Below are positions 1 through 7,553 of a stretch of 11,726 bases of DNA, one piece after another; the stretch's first letter is position 1; each line of letters begins with the position of its first letter. The translations under genes were made by a program, and so were the position numbers. This DNA comes from Pseudomonadota bacterium (GTDB lineage: Bacteria; Desulfobacterota; Desulfovibrionia; Desulfovibrionales; Desulfovibrionaceae): assembly GCA_023453335.1 (NCBI GenBank), contig JAEXTU010000373.1, forward strand, positions 1 through 11,726, read 5' to 3'. Under the pieces are notes generated by a model that saw only the letters and a list, made by a program, of their open reading frames with translations, was not told the origin of the DNA and did no database searches.

Positions 1-1
1 C

Positions 2-376
2 TTCACGCCCGAGGAGTACCGGCTGGCCCTGCGCAACCTCTTCACCCTGCTGCGGCCGGGGGGAAGCTACTTGGCCTTTGACTGGTTCCATCCCTACCTG
101 CAGGAAGTGGCCATCACCGAGCATTCCCGGCTCTTTGTCCGGGGCCAGAAGATCCACTTCCGGAGCTACCGGGCCGTGCGCAGCGCACTGGAGGAGGCCG
201 GGTTCGAACGGGTGGAGTTCCGGCCCTTCCGGATCCCCATCGACCTGCCCCGGGCCGAGGACCCCGGCGACCTGGTGACGCACACCGTGCGCACCGCCGA
301 GGGCGAGCGGCTCAATTTCCGGGGGACCCTGTTCCAGCCCTGGTGCCACCTGGTGGCGCACAAGCCGGCGGCCTGA
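2..376 (+). CDS. SAM-dependent methyltransferase, 3' fragment
   Basis: The frame is open from the left window edge to the TGA at 374-376, giving about 124 C-terminal residues; the start lies outside. The visible part begins at the end of a Rossmann fold. A stretch reading LFTLLRPGGSYLAFDWFH matches the helix, Pro-Gly-Gly turn and strand that follow the SAM site in class I methyltransferases. A second helix (residues SALEEAGFERVEF) matches the usual 'leftover helix, then beta hairpin' near the C terminus, and the fragment ends in a beta strand (HLVAHKPAA). The SAM-binding glycine motif is not in the window, so the substrate and exact family cannot be judged. It is followed after one base by a glycosyltransferase on the same strand, so a role in glycan or glycoconjugate synthesis is likely by context. 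An ATG at 71 is internal and should not be taken as the start. Confidence 0.8.
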   Translation, partial: FTPEEYRLALRNLFTLLRPGGSYLAFDWFHPYLQEVAITEHSRLFVRGQKIHFRSYRAVRSALEEAGFERVEFRPFRIPIDLPRAEDPGDLVTHTVRTAEGERLNFRGTLFQPWCHLVAHKPAA

Positions 377-377
377 C

Positions 378-1166
378 ATGGCGGGGCGCACCTTCAAGTC
401 CCACCTGGACCGACGCATTTCCTACGTGCTGGCGGTCAAGGACAACCCCGGCGACCTGCCCGGGCTGGCCGCCCGCTGCGCGTCGCTCAAGGGCCCGGAC
501 GACGAACTGGTGGTGGTGGACGGCTCCGCGCCCGAGCACCGGGAGGCCATGCTCGCCGCCCTGGAGGGCTGGGCCGACGTGGTGGTGTCCGAGCCGGATC
601 GCAGCGGGGCGCACGCCCTGAACAAGGGCATCCTCCTGTCCCGGGGCCGCTACGTCCGGCTGCTGACCATTGACGACACCATCCACCGGGAGGGCACCGA
701 GCAGGCTGTAGCGGTCCTGGACTCCCACCCCGGCGTGGGGGTCATGCTCTGCGGCGGGACCCGGGAGAAGGACGGGGTGCTCTCGCATTTTTACGTGCCG
801 TCCGGGGTGGACTACGGGGCCCATCCCGGGAACGTCCTGACGTTCGGCGGCTGCGGGGTGGGCATGTTCGTGCGCAAGGAGGCCTTTGCCCTGGCGGGGC
901 TGCTCTCCCAGGTTCGCATGCTCACGGACCCGGAGTTCGTCATGCGGGCCATCTTTCTGGGGGTGGACGTGCGCTTCTGCCGCTGCAACGTGTTCCATCA
1001 TCCCATCGACCGGAACAGCACGACCGTCCGCCTTGCCGCGGAGAAGCCGGCGGTGGTGCGCTGGCTGCGCGAGACCTACGTGCAGCCCTTCCCCGTCCCG
1101 ATTCCGGGCTGGCCCAAGCCCGACCCCACGCGTTGCAAGCCGGTCTGGGACGGGGGTTTCAGCTAG
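378..1166 (+). CDS. GT2-like (GT-A fold) glycosyltransferase
   Basis: A 262-residue protein that probably transfers a sugar from a nucleotide-activated donor to a growing glycan in the cytoplasm. The family 2 layout is visible: a first strand and nucleotide-binding loop near residues 14-25 (ISYVLAVKDNP), an acidic strand end at residues 43-50 (ELVVVDGS, Asp48), and the 'S-E-P-D-x-S-G-x-x-x-A-L-N-K-G' block at about 71-84. Next comes an acidic pair at residues 99-100 (LLTIDDT) in the place of the metal-binding DxD. No membrane segments are evident, so it is a soluble or peripheral enzyme. The ATG is one base after the stop of the upstream methyltransferase. No good ribosome binding site is seen, which suggests translational coupling. 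Its last codon overlaps the stop codon of the convergent radical SAM gene. Donor and acceptor cannot be inferred. Confidence 0.85.
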   Translation: MAGRTFKSHLDRRISYVLAVKDNPGDLPGLAARCASLKGPDDELVVVDGSAPEHREAMLAALEGWADVVVSEPDRSGAHALNKGILLSRGRYVRLLTIDDTIHREGTEQAVAVLDSHPGVGVMLCGGTREKDGVLSHFYVPSGVDYGAHPGNVLTFGGCGVGMFVRKEAFALAGLLSQVRMLTDPEFVMRAIFLGVDVRFCRCNVFHHPIDRNSTTVRLAAEKPAVVRWLRETYVQPFPVPIPGWPKPDPTRCKPVWDGGFS

Positions 1167-2227
1167 GGTTCGAGATAGCGCAGCAGCGGCGAGTCCGGGC
1201 CCCGGTCCTTCACGACCTGGGCGCGTAGCAGGCTGCGGAAGGCCGGGTCCTGCTCCGTGGGATTCTGGTCCACTCCGCAGTCCATGGCCCGGCACAGGCC
1301 GGTGTCGAGCCGCCGCCCGGCGGCGATGGCCATGCGCAGGGCGGCCAGCCGCTTGCCTCGCCAGATGTCCCGCAGGGAGTCGGTGGTGGCGTCGCCCAGG
1401 GGGTAGAGCCCCAGGTAGTCGTCGCAGCAGGGATGAACCGAGCCGTCGTGCCTCACCAGGAGCCGCTGCCAGGGGGAGGCGCAGAAGCGGGCCGGGTCGT
1501 GGGGCACGGGGTAGGCGGCGAAATTGTTCAGGGTGGAGCCCACCAGGATTCGGTCCGCCAGGGGAGAGAAGACCCGCTGGAATTCTTCCTGCTCGCCCTC
1601 CCGGAACCAGAGGGATACCGCATTGATGCGCACGGCCGGCCACTGCGAGCCCCTGCGGCGCTTGATTTCCTGTAGAGTCCGGAGTTTATCCTGCAAATCC
1701 GAGAAGTTGCCTGGGCGGCGTACGGCTTCGTAGGTCGCCCCCACCCCGTCCGCAGAGATGACGATGTAATCGGTCCTGGTGTCCACCAGGTTCTCGAGCA
1801 GGGACTCGTCCAGGCGCAACCCGTTGGTGAGGAAGGATATGTTGCCGGAGTACACCTGCCTGGCATGCCGGAGAAGGTCCGGGAATTCCGGGTGGAGCAG
1901 GCACTCGCCGCGCCAGGAGAGCCGTATGGAGCAGGGGCGCTCCCGGGCCACCTCGGCCATGATGCGCCGGAACAGGGCAGGGTCCATGATCCCGGTGCGC
2001 ACGTCGTCGCGCACGGTCTGGAAGCACATGGGGCAGTGCATCTGGCACAGGGAGCAGGTCTCGATGTCCACGTGTCCGGGGAATCGCGAGGCCAGCTTCA
2101 GCCGGGGATACCAGTTCCAGAGCACGCGGCTCTTCAGGTAGCCGGCCAGGGAGTGCTGGCGCAGGGCGTAGCGCAGTTTCTCGCCGAAGGGCCCGAGGAT
2201 GCGGACGTTGGGGTTGATCACCGGCAT
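1163..2227 (-). CDS. Radical SAM/SPASM domain enzyme (second of the cluster)
   Basis: A 354-residue protein. The radical SAM iron-sulfur motif is CQMHCPMC with Cys61, Cys65 and Cys68, preceded by another cysteine at 58. The block WRGECLLHP (about 105-113) is in the place of the GGEP motif that holds the methionine end of SAM. The C-terminal part is SPASM-like: Cys249 (FCASPWQ), the strand RHDGSVHPCC (Cys267, Cys268), the LGDATTDSLRDIW segment and Cys312/Cys317, enough for at least one auxiliary cluster. Such enzymes make a 5'-deoxyadenosyl radical and carry out oxidation, epimerisation or cross-linking of peptides, sugars or small molecules; the substrate here is unknown. The ATG at 2227 has an AGG seven bases upstream. 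It overlaps the end of the asparagine-synthetase-like gene by 10 bases, so it is the last gene of the minus-strand operon. Its stop shares CTAG with the stop of the convergent glycosyltransferase. Confidence 0.9.
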   Translation of the reverse strand: MPVINPNVRILGPFGEKLRYALRQHSLAGYLKSRVLWNWYPRLKLASRFPGHVDIETCSLCQMHCPMCFQTVRDDVRTGIMDPALFRRIMAEVARERPCSIRLSWRGECLLHPEFPDLLRHARQVYSGNISFLTNGLRLDESLLENLVDTRTDYIVISADGVGATYEAVRRPGNFSDLQDKLRTLQEIKRRRGSQWPAVRINAVSLWFREGEQEEFQRVFSPLADRILVGSTLNNFAAYPVPHDPARFCASPWQRLLVRHDGSVHPCCDDYLGLYPLGDATTDSLRDIWRGKRLAALRMAIAAGRRLDTGLCRAMDCGVDQNPTEQDPAFRSLLRAQVVKDRGPDSPLLRYLEP

Positions 2228-4104
2228 GGCGTTACCTGCGCGGAGGGCGGGTTAAGGGCCTCCCCGGGGTTGCCCGGGATGCGGCCCTGGTCCAGGAGGC
2301 GGAGCCAGGTCTCCAGGTTCACCAACTGCCACAGGAACATCATGTGGTTCTCCCGGGGTTGGCCGCTGGCCACCAGGGATGCGTGCTCCCGGGCCAGGCG
2401 CTCGGCCTCGGCCGGGACGTAGACGCCGCGCTCGCGGAAGGAGCGGGAGCGGATGAGGTCCAGCACCTGCTCCAGCCCGCTGCCGGTGAACCAGACGTGG
2501 GCTGGTGCGTTCCAGCCGGTCTTCTTGACCCGCAGCCGGGTCTCTTCCGGGAGCACGCCCTGCATGGCCCGGCGCAACAGGTGCTTGGTCACGCCCTGGC
2601 GGATCTTGAGCCGGCCCGGGACCCGGAACATGAATTCCACCAGGCGGTGGTCGAAGAAGGGGAGCATGTTCTCCAGGCCACAGGCCGCGGCGTTGCGGTC
2701 CCCGGCCCGCAGGCAGCAGGGGGCGGTCTCCCGGGAGATGTCCTGCCAGGCGCGGTTCTTGAGCGCGGAGGAAAAGGGGTGCTCCATCACCGGCGTGAAG
2801 CTGGCCATGTCAAAGAAGCCGGGGTCCAGGGCTGCCGCGTACCGGAGCATCCGGTCCCGGTCCGACAGACAGCGACCGGGCCTGGCCGCGTCCGTCACCC
2901 GGGCCAGGGTGGCCAGGGCCGCCTCGCGGTTCTTGCGGTACACGGGGTGGTCGTGGTGCCGGGCCCAGCAGGCGATCTCGTTCTCCAACTCCTCGCTGCG
3001 GCCGGCTGCGAGCAGGTCCGCGAAGTGGAAGAAGAAGTACTCGTACTCCCCGGCGTTGAGCTCGTCCCCGCCCAGCCCGCCGAACAGGGTCCCGAACCCT
3101 CTGGCCGCGGCCTCCTCGCAGAGCAGGAAATGGGAGAGCCAGGTGGCGGTGGCGACGGGCTCGTCGTGGTGCGCCACCAGGCGCTCCACCAGGGCGAAGA
3201 CGTCGGGGTGCCCCACCGTGACGGGCAGCCAGGGGTCGCAGGCGGCCTCGGCCATGGGCCGGATCTCGAGGGACTCGTCGAACGTCTTGTCCTGGTAGAC
3301 CGTGGACAGGGCCGGGAACTTGCGGCCAGCTAGGCGGGAGGCGCAGGCCAGCACCGAGGAGGAGTCCATGCCCCCGGACAGGGTGAAGGCCGGGCGCTCC
3401 GCAGCGCTGAGGCGGCGGCCCACCGCGTCCAGGAGCAGGGCGCGGTATTGCTCGGCCAGTTCCTCCTCGGAGGCGGCACTGTCCTCGCCGTCCGTCAGCC
3501 GCCAGTATGTCTCCTGGACGATGCGTCCGTCCTTGCAGCACAGGGCCGTGGCTGCCGGGACCTGGAACACGCCCGCATAGGGCGAGGCCTCGGGCGCGTT
3601 GTCGAAGGTCCGGTAGTGGGAGGCCGCCACCAGGGCCACGAAGCGCCGGTCCGGCTCCCCGGATACCCCGGGCAGGCGCAGCAGGGGCGCGGGCCGGGAG
3701 CAGAAGGCCAGCCCGTCTCCGGTGCGGGCGTAGTAGAGCGACCGCAGGCCGAACCGGTCCCTGCCAAGCCAGAGCTCGCCCGCGGTGAGGTCCAGGACCG
3801 CGGCCGCGAAATCGCCGTTGATGCGCTGCAGGGCCGGGACGAAACCGTACCGGTGGCAGAGGTCCAGGAGGACGTGGGCCGGGGTGGGGCCGGCAGGGAG
3901 CTCCTCGGGGTTGTAGAACCGGCCGTCCACCACCGCCAGGCGCTGCCCTATGCGGGCCAGGGCCGGTTCCCCGGTCCCCAGCCAGGCCAGGGTCGCGTTC
4001 CCTGCCTCCAGGCGGCAGCAGATCCCCCCTTGCGGCGCAGGGAGCAGAGAGAGGAGGGATGCGGCCTCGCGCGGGCCGGCCCAGACGCCGGCTAGCCGCG
4101 GCAC
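2218..4104 (-). CDS. Asparagine-synthetase-like amide ligase lacking the N-terminal cysteine
   Basis: A 628-residue protein with the two-domain AsnB layout. The N-terminal Ntn-type domain keeps NGDFA (96-100) and RDRFGLRSLYY (115-125), both conserved in glutamine-dependent asparagine synthetases. However, the mature start reads Met-Pro-Arg-Leu-Ala-Gly-Val-Trp, where the family has Met-Cys-Gly-Ile, so the glutaminase nucleophile is missing. The C-terminal domain has the ATP pyrophosphatase loop SGGMDSS (243-249), GGDE (345-348), and a late block with PFFDHRLVEF and GVTKHLLRRA typical of the family. The expected chemistry is adenylation of a carboxylate followed by attack of an amine, using free ammonia or an amine substrate and not glutamine, as in beta-lactam synthetase-type relatives. 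The start is GTG at 4104 with AGAGGA just upstream. It overlaps the previous gene by 13 bases. No cysteine-bearing upstream start exists in this frame. Confidence 0.85.
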   Translation of the reverse strand: MPRLAGVWAGPREAASLLSLLPAPQGGICCRLEAGNATLAWLGTGEPALARIGQRLAVVDGRFYNPEELPAGPTPAHVLLDLCHRYGFVPALQRINGDFAAAVLDLTAGELWLGRDRFGLRSLYYARTGDGLAFCSRPAPLLRLPGVSGEPDRRFVALVAASHYRTFDNAPEASPYAGVFQVPAATALCCKDGRIVQETYWRLTDGEDSAASEEELAEQYRALLLDAVGRRLSAAERPAFTLSGGMDSSSVLACASRLAGRKFPALSTVYQDKTFDESLEIRPMAEAACDPWLPVTVGHPDVFALVERLVAHHDEPVATATWLSHFLLCEEAAARGFGTLFGGLGGDELNAGEYEYFFFHFADLLAAGRSEELENEIACWARHHDHPVYRKNREAALATLARVTDAARPGRCLSDRDRMLRYAAALDPGFFDMASFTPVMEHPFSSALKNRAWQDISRETAPCCLRAGDRNAAACGLENMLPFFDHRLVEFMFRVPGRLKIRQGVTKHLLRRAMQGVLPEETRLRVKKTGWNAPAHVWFTGSGLEQVLDLIRSRSFRERGVYVPAEAERLAREHASLVASGQPRENHMMFLWQLVNLETWLRLLDQGRIPGNPGEALNPPSAQVTPCR

Positions 4105-5429
4105 GGCGTCCTCTCGTACTGGGCCAAGGAGGTCACCGGCCTCGCCTCCAGCAGTCCCTTTTCCACGAAGCGGCGCAGGTAGGCGTCCAGGAGCGGGAAG
4201 GGCAAGGCGAAGCGCTCCGCAAGTTCAAAGACCGTGTCGGTCCCGTTGAGGCTGCGGGGCAGGATGTCCTGGATCTCGCCTAGGCGCAGTTCGTCCGGGG
4301 AGATGTCCTTGGCCACCACGGGGTCCGGCCGCTGCACGTACAGGTTGTACCTGGGGTTGGACAGGCAGACCAGGCCCTCATAGGTGCGCACCGGCACCCA
4401 GTCCGCCTCCAGGATGTCCACCATGCTCAGGAGCGCATCCAGGGCCTGGTCCAGGCTCTCCAGGAGAACGATGCCCATATCGTCCCGGCTGGTGTGGTAT
4501 TCGGGATAGGGCCAGCGGGACACGGAGATCATGGGCACCTCGATGCCCGGGGCCTCCCATACCGTCTCGTCGTTGCCCACGATGGAGCGGAACGACCCCA
4601 CCTTCAGGTCGGGCTGGACCGCGCGGAGGGCCTGCTCCGCCACCCGGTCCATGATGCTGCGTCCGGTGAAGCTCTGTTGCAGGACCAGGGGGCCCCTGCT
4701 GCCGACCATCTCCACGAAGCAGCCCAGCTTGAGGCGGGACCGCTCCTCGCGTGACAGGCCGGCCAGGTAGAACACCGTGCCCAGGTGCTCCGGGGCCAGG
4801 ATGCCCAGGTAGGACCAGCGGGTCTTGCGTCCGGCCAATCGCTTGAACATCTCCAGGATGACCAGCACGCCCACCAGGTCGTCGTTGGCCTGGCAGGGAT
4901 GGCAGGTATGGGCGTTGAACACTACGGTGTCCGGCGACGCGCCGGGGTGGCGGGCCTCGGCCACCAGCATCTCCCCGGGGGTGAACTCGGTGAGCAGATC
5001 CACTTCGTAGTCGCCCGCTGGCCAGTCCCGGTAGGTGGCCCACGGGATGCAAAGGCCCCAGTGGTGCACCCACGGCCGGTAGTTGTTCATGCAGTGGAAC
5101 GCATAGGCCTCGGGAAAGCTCTTGGAGGAGAAAACGTGGCGGTCCAGTTCTTCCTTGGTGATCGTGCCGGAGAAGGAGGCGGAGGATCCGGCCACGGCCA
5201 TGGGGTGGGCCGTGCCGTCGAAAAGCACTGCGCCGTCCTTGCGCACCAGTGCCCGGTGCACGGTCCAGGCCTTGGGCACCACCCAGCCGTTGTGCTCGGC
5301 GTCCGAGGGATAGGCGCGCAGCTCCAGGGGGTGGATGCGGCCGAGCAGTTCGAACAGCCGAAGGTTGTCGGGCATGGTGATGCCGATGTTGAGTCGCAGC
5401 GCCTCGGCCAGCAGGTCCAGGTCGAACAT
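4092..5429 (-). CDS. DUF4910/DUF2172 aminopeptidase-like protein (M28-type zinc fold)
   Basis: A 445-residue protein of a family common in polysaccharide loci but without a settled function. The N-terminal domain shows the family's 'W-V-V-P-K-A-W' element (49-55). The zinc peptidase-like core has NAHTCHPCQANDD (172-184; His174/His177, Asp183/Asp184), LAPEHLG (211-217, Glu214), GNDET (285-289, Asp287) and YPEYHTSRDD (308-317, His312), which together can supply the co-catalytic metal site. The last 60 residues look like the winged helix that ends family members. It may hydrolyse, or simply bind, an amide or ester-linked intermediate. The start at 5429 is chosen because TGAGGA lies 8 bases upstream. 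An in-frame ATG at 5444 overlaps the formyltransferase stop as ATGA and would add five residues (MRTPA), but its own ribosome site is weak. Its end overlaps the asparagine-synthetase-like gene by 13 bases. Confidence 0.85.
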   Translation of the reverse strand: MFDLDLLAEALRLNIGITMPDNLRLFELLGRIHPLELRAYPSDAEHNGWVVPKAWTVHRALVRKDGAVLFDGTAHPMAVAGSSASFSGTITKEELDRHVFSSKSFPEAYAFHCMNNYRPWVHHWGLCIPWATYRDWPAGDYEVDLLTEFTPGEMLVAEARHPGASPDTVVFNAHTCHPCQANDDLVGVLVILEMFKRLAGRKTRWSYLGILAPEHLGTVFYLAGLSREERSRLKLGCFVEMVGSRGPLVLQQSFTGRSIMDRVAEQALRAVQPDLKVGSFRSIVGNDETVWEAPGIEVPMISVSRWPYPEYHTSRDDMGIVLLESLDQALDALLSMVDILEADWVPVRTYEGLVCLSNPRYNLYVQRPDPVVAKDISPDELRLGEIQDILPRSLNGTDTVFELAERFALPFPLLDAYLRRFVEKGLLEARPVTSLAQYERTPCRG

Positions 5430-5440
5430 GGCGGGGGTCC

Positions 5441-6367
5441 TCATGCCCGGGGCGCGGCCCCGAGCCGGGTCCCGGGCCGGATGCCCAGGGCCCGGGCGGT
5501 ATCGGCCGCGGGCATCGCCACCCGGCCGTCGTGGAGTGTCGTGATGCGCACCCGGCCCCGACCGGCCTGGACCAGGATGCCTTCGGCCGCGATCTCCAGG
5601 ACCTCGCCGGGCAGGGGGCCGGTGGCCTCCTGGTCCTCTGCCCGGGCCTTGACCAGCTCCAGGGGGCGCTGGCCCAGGTAGGTGACGGGCGGTCCCGAGG
5701 GCGAGGCAAAGGGCCGGTAGGACAGGGCGCGGACGAAATCCGCCACCTCGGCGGCGCGCCAGCCGAAGTTCACGGTGCCGCCCAAGGGCGGCTTGTTGGG
5801 GTAGAACCGGCGCTGGGCCAGGTCCTGGGGACGCCGCGCCGGGGTGCGGCCCGCGGCCAGATCCTCCACCAGGTTCCCCAGCAGGTCCACCCCGGCGTTG
5901 AGGGCCCGCATGTACACGGTGAGGCCGGTGTCCTCCGGGCCCAGCGGAAAGCGGGCCTCGGCCAGCACATCGCCGGCGTCCACCCGCTCCTCCATCACGT
6001 GGATGCTGGCCCCGAATTCGCGCTCGCCGTTGATGATGCCCCACTGGTACACGAAGGAGCCGGCGTAGGCGGGCAGAGGGCCGGGGTGGAAGTTCACGGC
6101 CAGGCCGGACGCCTGCAGGACGCTGCCGGGAAAGACCACGGTGGAGTTGAAGTTCATGAACAGGTCCGGGGCCAAGGAGGCCAACTCGGTAGCCGCCTCG
6201 GCCCGGCCCAGGTTGGCCAGGTCCAGGAGCGGCCCGGCGTAGCCGGCCGGAGGGGCGGAACCGGCCGCCAGGGCCAGGCCAGCGAGTTTTGCCCCAGGCA
6301 GCCCGGCGATGCGCCGCAGGATAGGGCCCCCGGCCGTGGCGTCCCCGGCAAAGACGATGCGGAGCAT
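5441..6367 (-). CDS. Formyltransferase (10-formyltetrahydrofolate-dependent, Fmt-like fold)
   Basis: A 308-residue protein that should transfer a formyl group from 10-formyl-tetrahydrofolate to an amine. The catalytic triad of the family is present: Asn92 and His94 in VNFHPGPLPAYAG, and Asp130 in ERVDAGDV, with the G-A-S-I-H-V-M strand between. The C-terminal third (from about residue 225, VTYLGQRPLELVKAR onward, ending in GRVRITTLHDG) resembles the small beta-barrel domain that follows the catalytic domain in methionyl-tRNA formyltransferase. The HPGPLPAYAG form resembles sugar-nucleotide and peptide-synthetase formyltransferases more than the housekeeping tRNA enzyme. It starts 8 bases after the aminoacyl-carrier ligase with GAGG six bases before the ATG. 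Plausible substrates are therefore the amino group of a carrier-bound amino acid or an amino sugar; the sequence does not decide between them. Confidence 0.88.
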   Translation of the reverse strand: MLRIVFAGDATAGGPILRRIAGLPGAKLAGLALAAGSAPPAGYAGPLLDLANLGRAEAATELASLAPDLFMNFNSTVVFPGSVLQASGLAVNFHPGPLPAYAGSFVYQWGIINGEREFGASIHVMEERVDAGDVLAEARFPLGPEDTGLTVYMRALNAGVDLLGNLVEDLAAGRTPARRPQDLAQRRFYPNKPPLGGTVNFGWRAAEVADFVRALSYRPFASPSGPPVTYLGQRPLELVKARAEDQEATGPLPGEVLEIAAEGILVQAGRGRVRITTLHDGRVAMPAADTARALGIRPGTRLGAAPRA

Positions 6368-6375
6368 ACCGCGCC

Positions 6376-7551
6376 TCAGAGCCTCTCCCGGATGCGGGCG
6401 GGCCAGGCGTCTGGGTCCGGGCCGTGCTGGGCCAGGAAGGCCAGGGCAAAGCGCTCCACCCCGAAGGCGGTGCAGCCGGTGCAGGCCGGCATGCCCGCCG
6501 GGTCGGCGATGGAGAAGGTCTTGCCGAAGAAGTTCTGGTGGAAGTTCAGGGAGCCTACCGCCAGTCGGTACCCGGAGTGGGGCAGCTCGACCAGGATCTC
6601 GTACTTGAGCTCCAGGGCCTTCTGGAAGAGCTGCTTCTTCATGTCCTCGCCCGCGAAGAAGGGGTCCGAGGCGCTCTCGATGCGGCAGCGGAGGCCCAGC
6701 GCGTCCAGCAAATCCTTGGCCCACTCCAGGCAGGCCGCGCGGCGGGCCAGCACGAAGTCCTGGCTGCCCACGAACACCACCTCGCGCATGGTGAAGTCCC
6801 ACAGCCGCTCCACCATGTGCAGGCTGCCGGACTCGTAGCGGAAGCACTTGCCCTTGCACAGGAAGGTGCGCCCCTCCTGGCCGGGGGCGAGCTTGGCCCC
6901 CTCGATGGTGTGGTAAACGTGGTAGCACACCGCAGGCGACAGGGCGTTCTCGGACCTGGCCTCGGCCACCGAAACCTCGGCGGGCGGGGTGTCCCGGTAA
7001 CGTGCCGAGAAATCCTGCAGCACGTCAATGTCCTCGGGCAGGTGGTGGGCCAGGGTGAGGTAGTTGGGGAAGGAGGCGAAATACTGGCAGCGGCCCAGCA
7101 CCTCCACCGGGAGCAAGGTGGGGAAGGCGTACTCCTCAGCCTCCAGGCTGCGGCCCAGGTTCACGAAGATGCCGTCCAGGGCGTGCATGAGGGAGCAGAA
7201 AATCGGGCCGAAGGAGAAGAGGCCCTTGCCCCGGGGCACGATCTCCCCGCGCTCCAGGAGGGTGGCGTACACGTCGCCCCGCCAGGGCGGGGTCACGTCT
7301 TGGCGGTCGAAATACACCTTGCAACTCAGCGGAGTCAGGTTGTCCACCACCGACGTGAAGATGCGCCGGACCTTGTCCCGTAGGTCAGGGGGCTCCTGGT
7401 CCACGCCCGGTGCGAACCGGAAGGTGGCGCCAGCCAGGTCCGGGTCGGGATCGATGCCGGCAATGGCGGGGTTGGCGTAGAAGAGCTTGGCCAAGAGGTC
7501 CTTGCGGGACTCGGCCGGGGCCGGCCCGGGGAAGGCGACGTGGATGTCCAT
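6376..7551 (-). CDS. Amino acid:[acyl-carrier-protein] ligase (class II aaRS-like)
   Basis: A 391-residue stand-alone relative of the seryl-tRNA synthetase catalytic core. These enzymes activate an amino acid with ATP and transfer it to the phosphopantetheine of a carrier protein, not to tRNA. Visible parts are the motif 2 region KCFRYES (235-241, Arg238), WDFTMREVVF (251-260), a motif 3-like FGVER (363-367, Arg367), and the substrate-side SLNFHQNFFGKTF (334-346). Cys209, Glu257 and Cys360 are the likely zinc ligands. Their spacing (48 and 103 residues) is close to the Cys-Glu-Cys set I recall for the Bradyrhizobium enzymes and methanogen-type seryl-tRNA synthetase. No tRNA-binding coiled-coil arm is evident, but the part before Cys209 looks longer than in the small ligases. 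The ATG is 2 bases after the carrier protein stop, with AAAGGA six bases upstream. The amino acid cannot be read off. Confidence 0.9.
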   Translation of the reverse strand: MDIHVAFPGPAPAESRKDLLAKLFYANPAIAGIDPDPDLAGATFRFAPGVDQEPPDLRDKVRRIFTSVVDNLTPLSCKVYFDRQDVTPPWRGDVYATLLERGEIVPRGKGLFSFGPIFCSLMHALDGIFVNLGRSLEAEEYAFPTLLPVEVLGRCQYFASFPNYLTLAHHLPEDIDVLQDFSARYRDTPPAEVSVAEARSENALSPAVCYHVYHTIEGAKLAPGQEGRTFLCKGKCFRYESGSLHMVERLWDFTMREVVFVGSQDFVLARRAACLEWAKDLLDALGLRCRIESASDPFFAGEDMKKQLFQKALELKYEILVELPHSGYRLAVGSLNFHQNFFGKTFSIADPAGMPACTGCTAFGVERFALAFLAQHGPDPDAWPARIRERL

Positions 7552-7553
7552 GT

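Noticed and set aside
312..1643. Long minus-strand open frame (443 codons) across the glycosyltransferase and the end of the radical SAM gene
   Set aside because: Low-complexity Gly/Pro/Ala/Arg-rich translation with no domain, opposite or out of frame to two clear genes; a high-GC shadow.
2218..4104. A beta-lactam biosynthesis locus, because the AsnB-like protein lacks Cys as beta-lactam synthetase does
   Set aside because: None of the partner enzymes of clavam or carbapenem pathways are present, so the missing Cys alone does not support it.
4785..5681. Plus-strand open frame of 298 codons opposite the DUF4910 and formyltransferase genes
   Set aside because: The minus-strand genes have catalytic motifs and ribosome sites; this frame has neither and its composition is that of an antisense shadow.
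6376..7551. Seryl-tRNA synthetase
   Set aside because: No N-terminal tRNA-binding coiled coil, and the gene is paired with a carrier protein; Cys-Glu-Cys spacing fits the carrier-protein ligase family.
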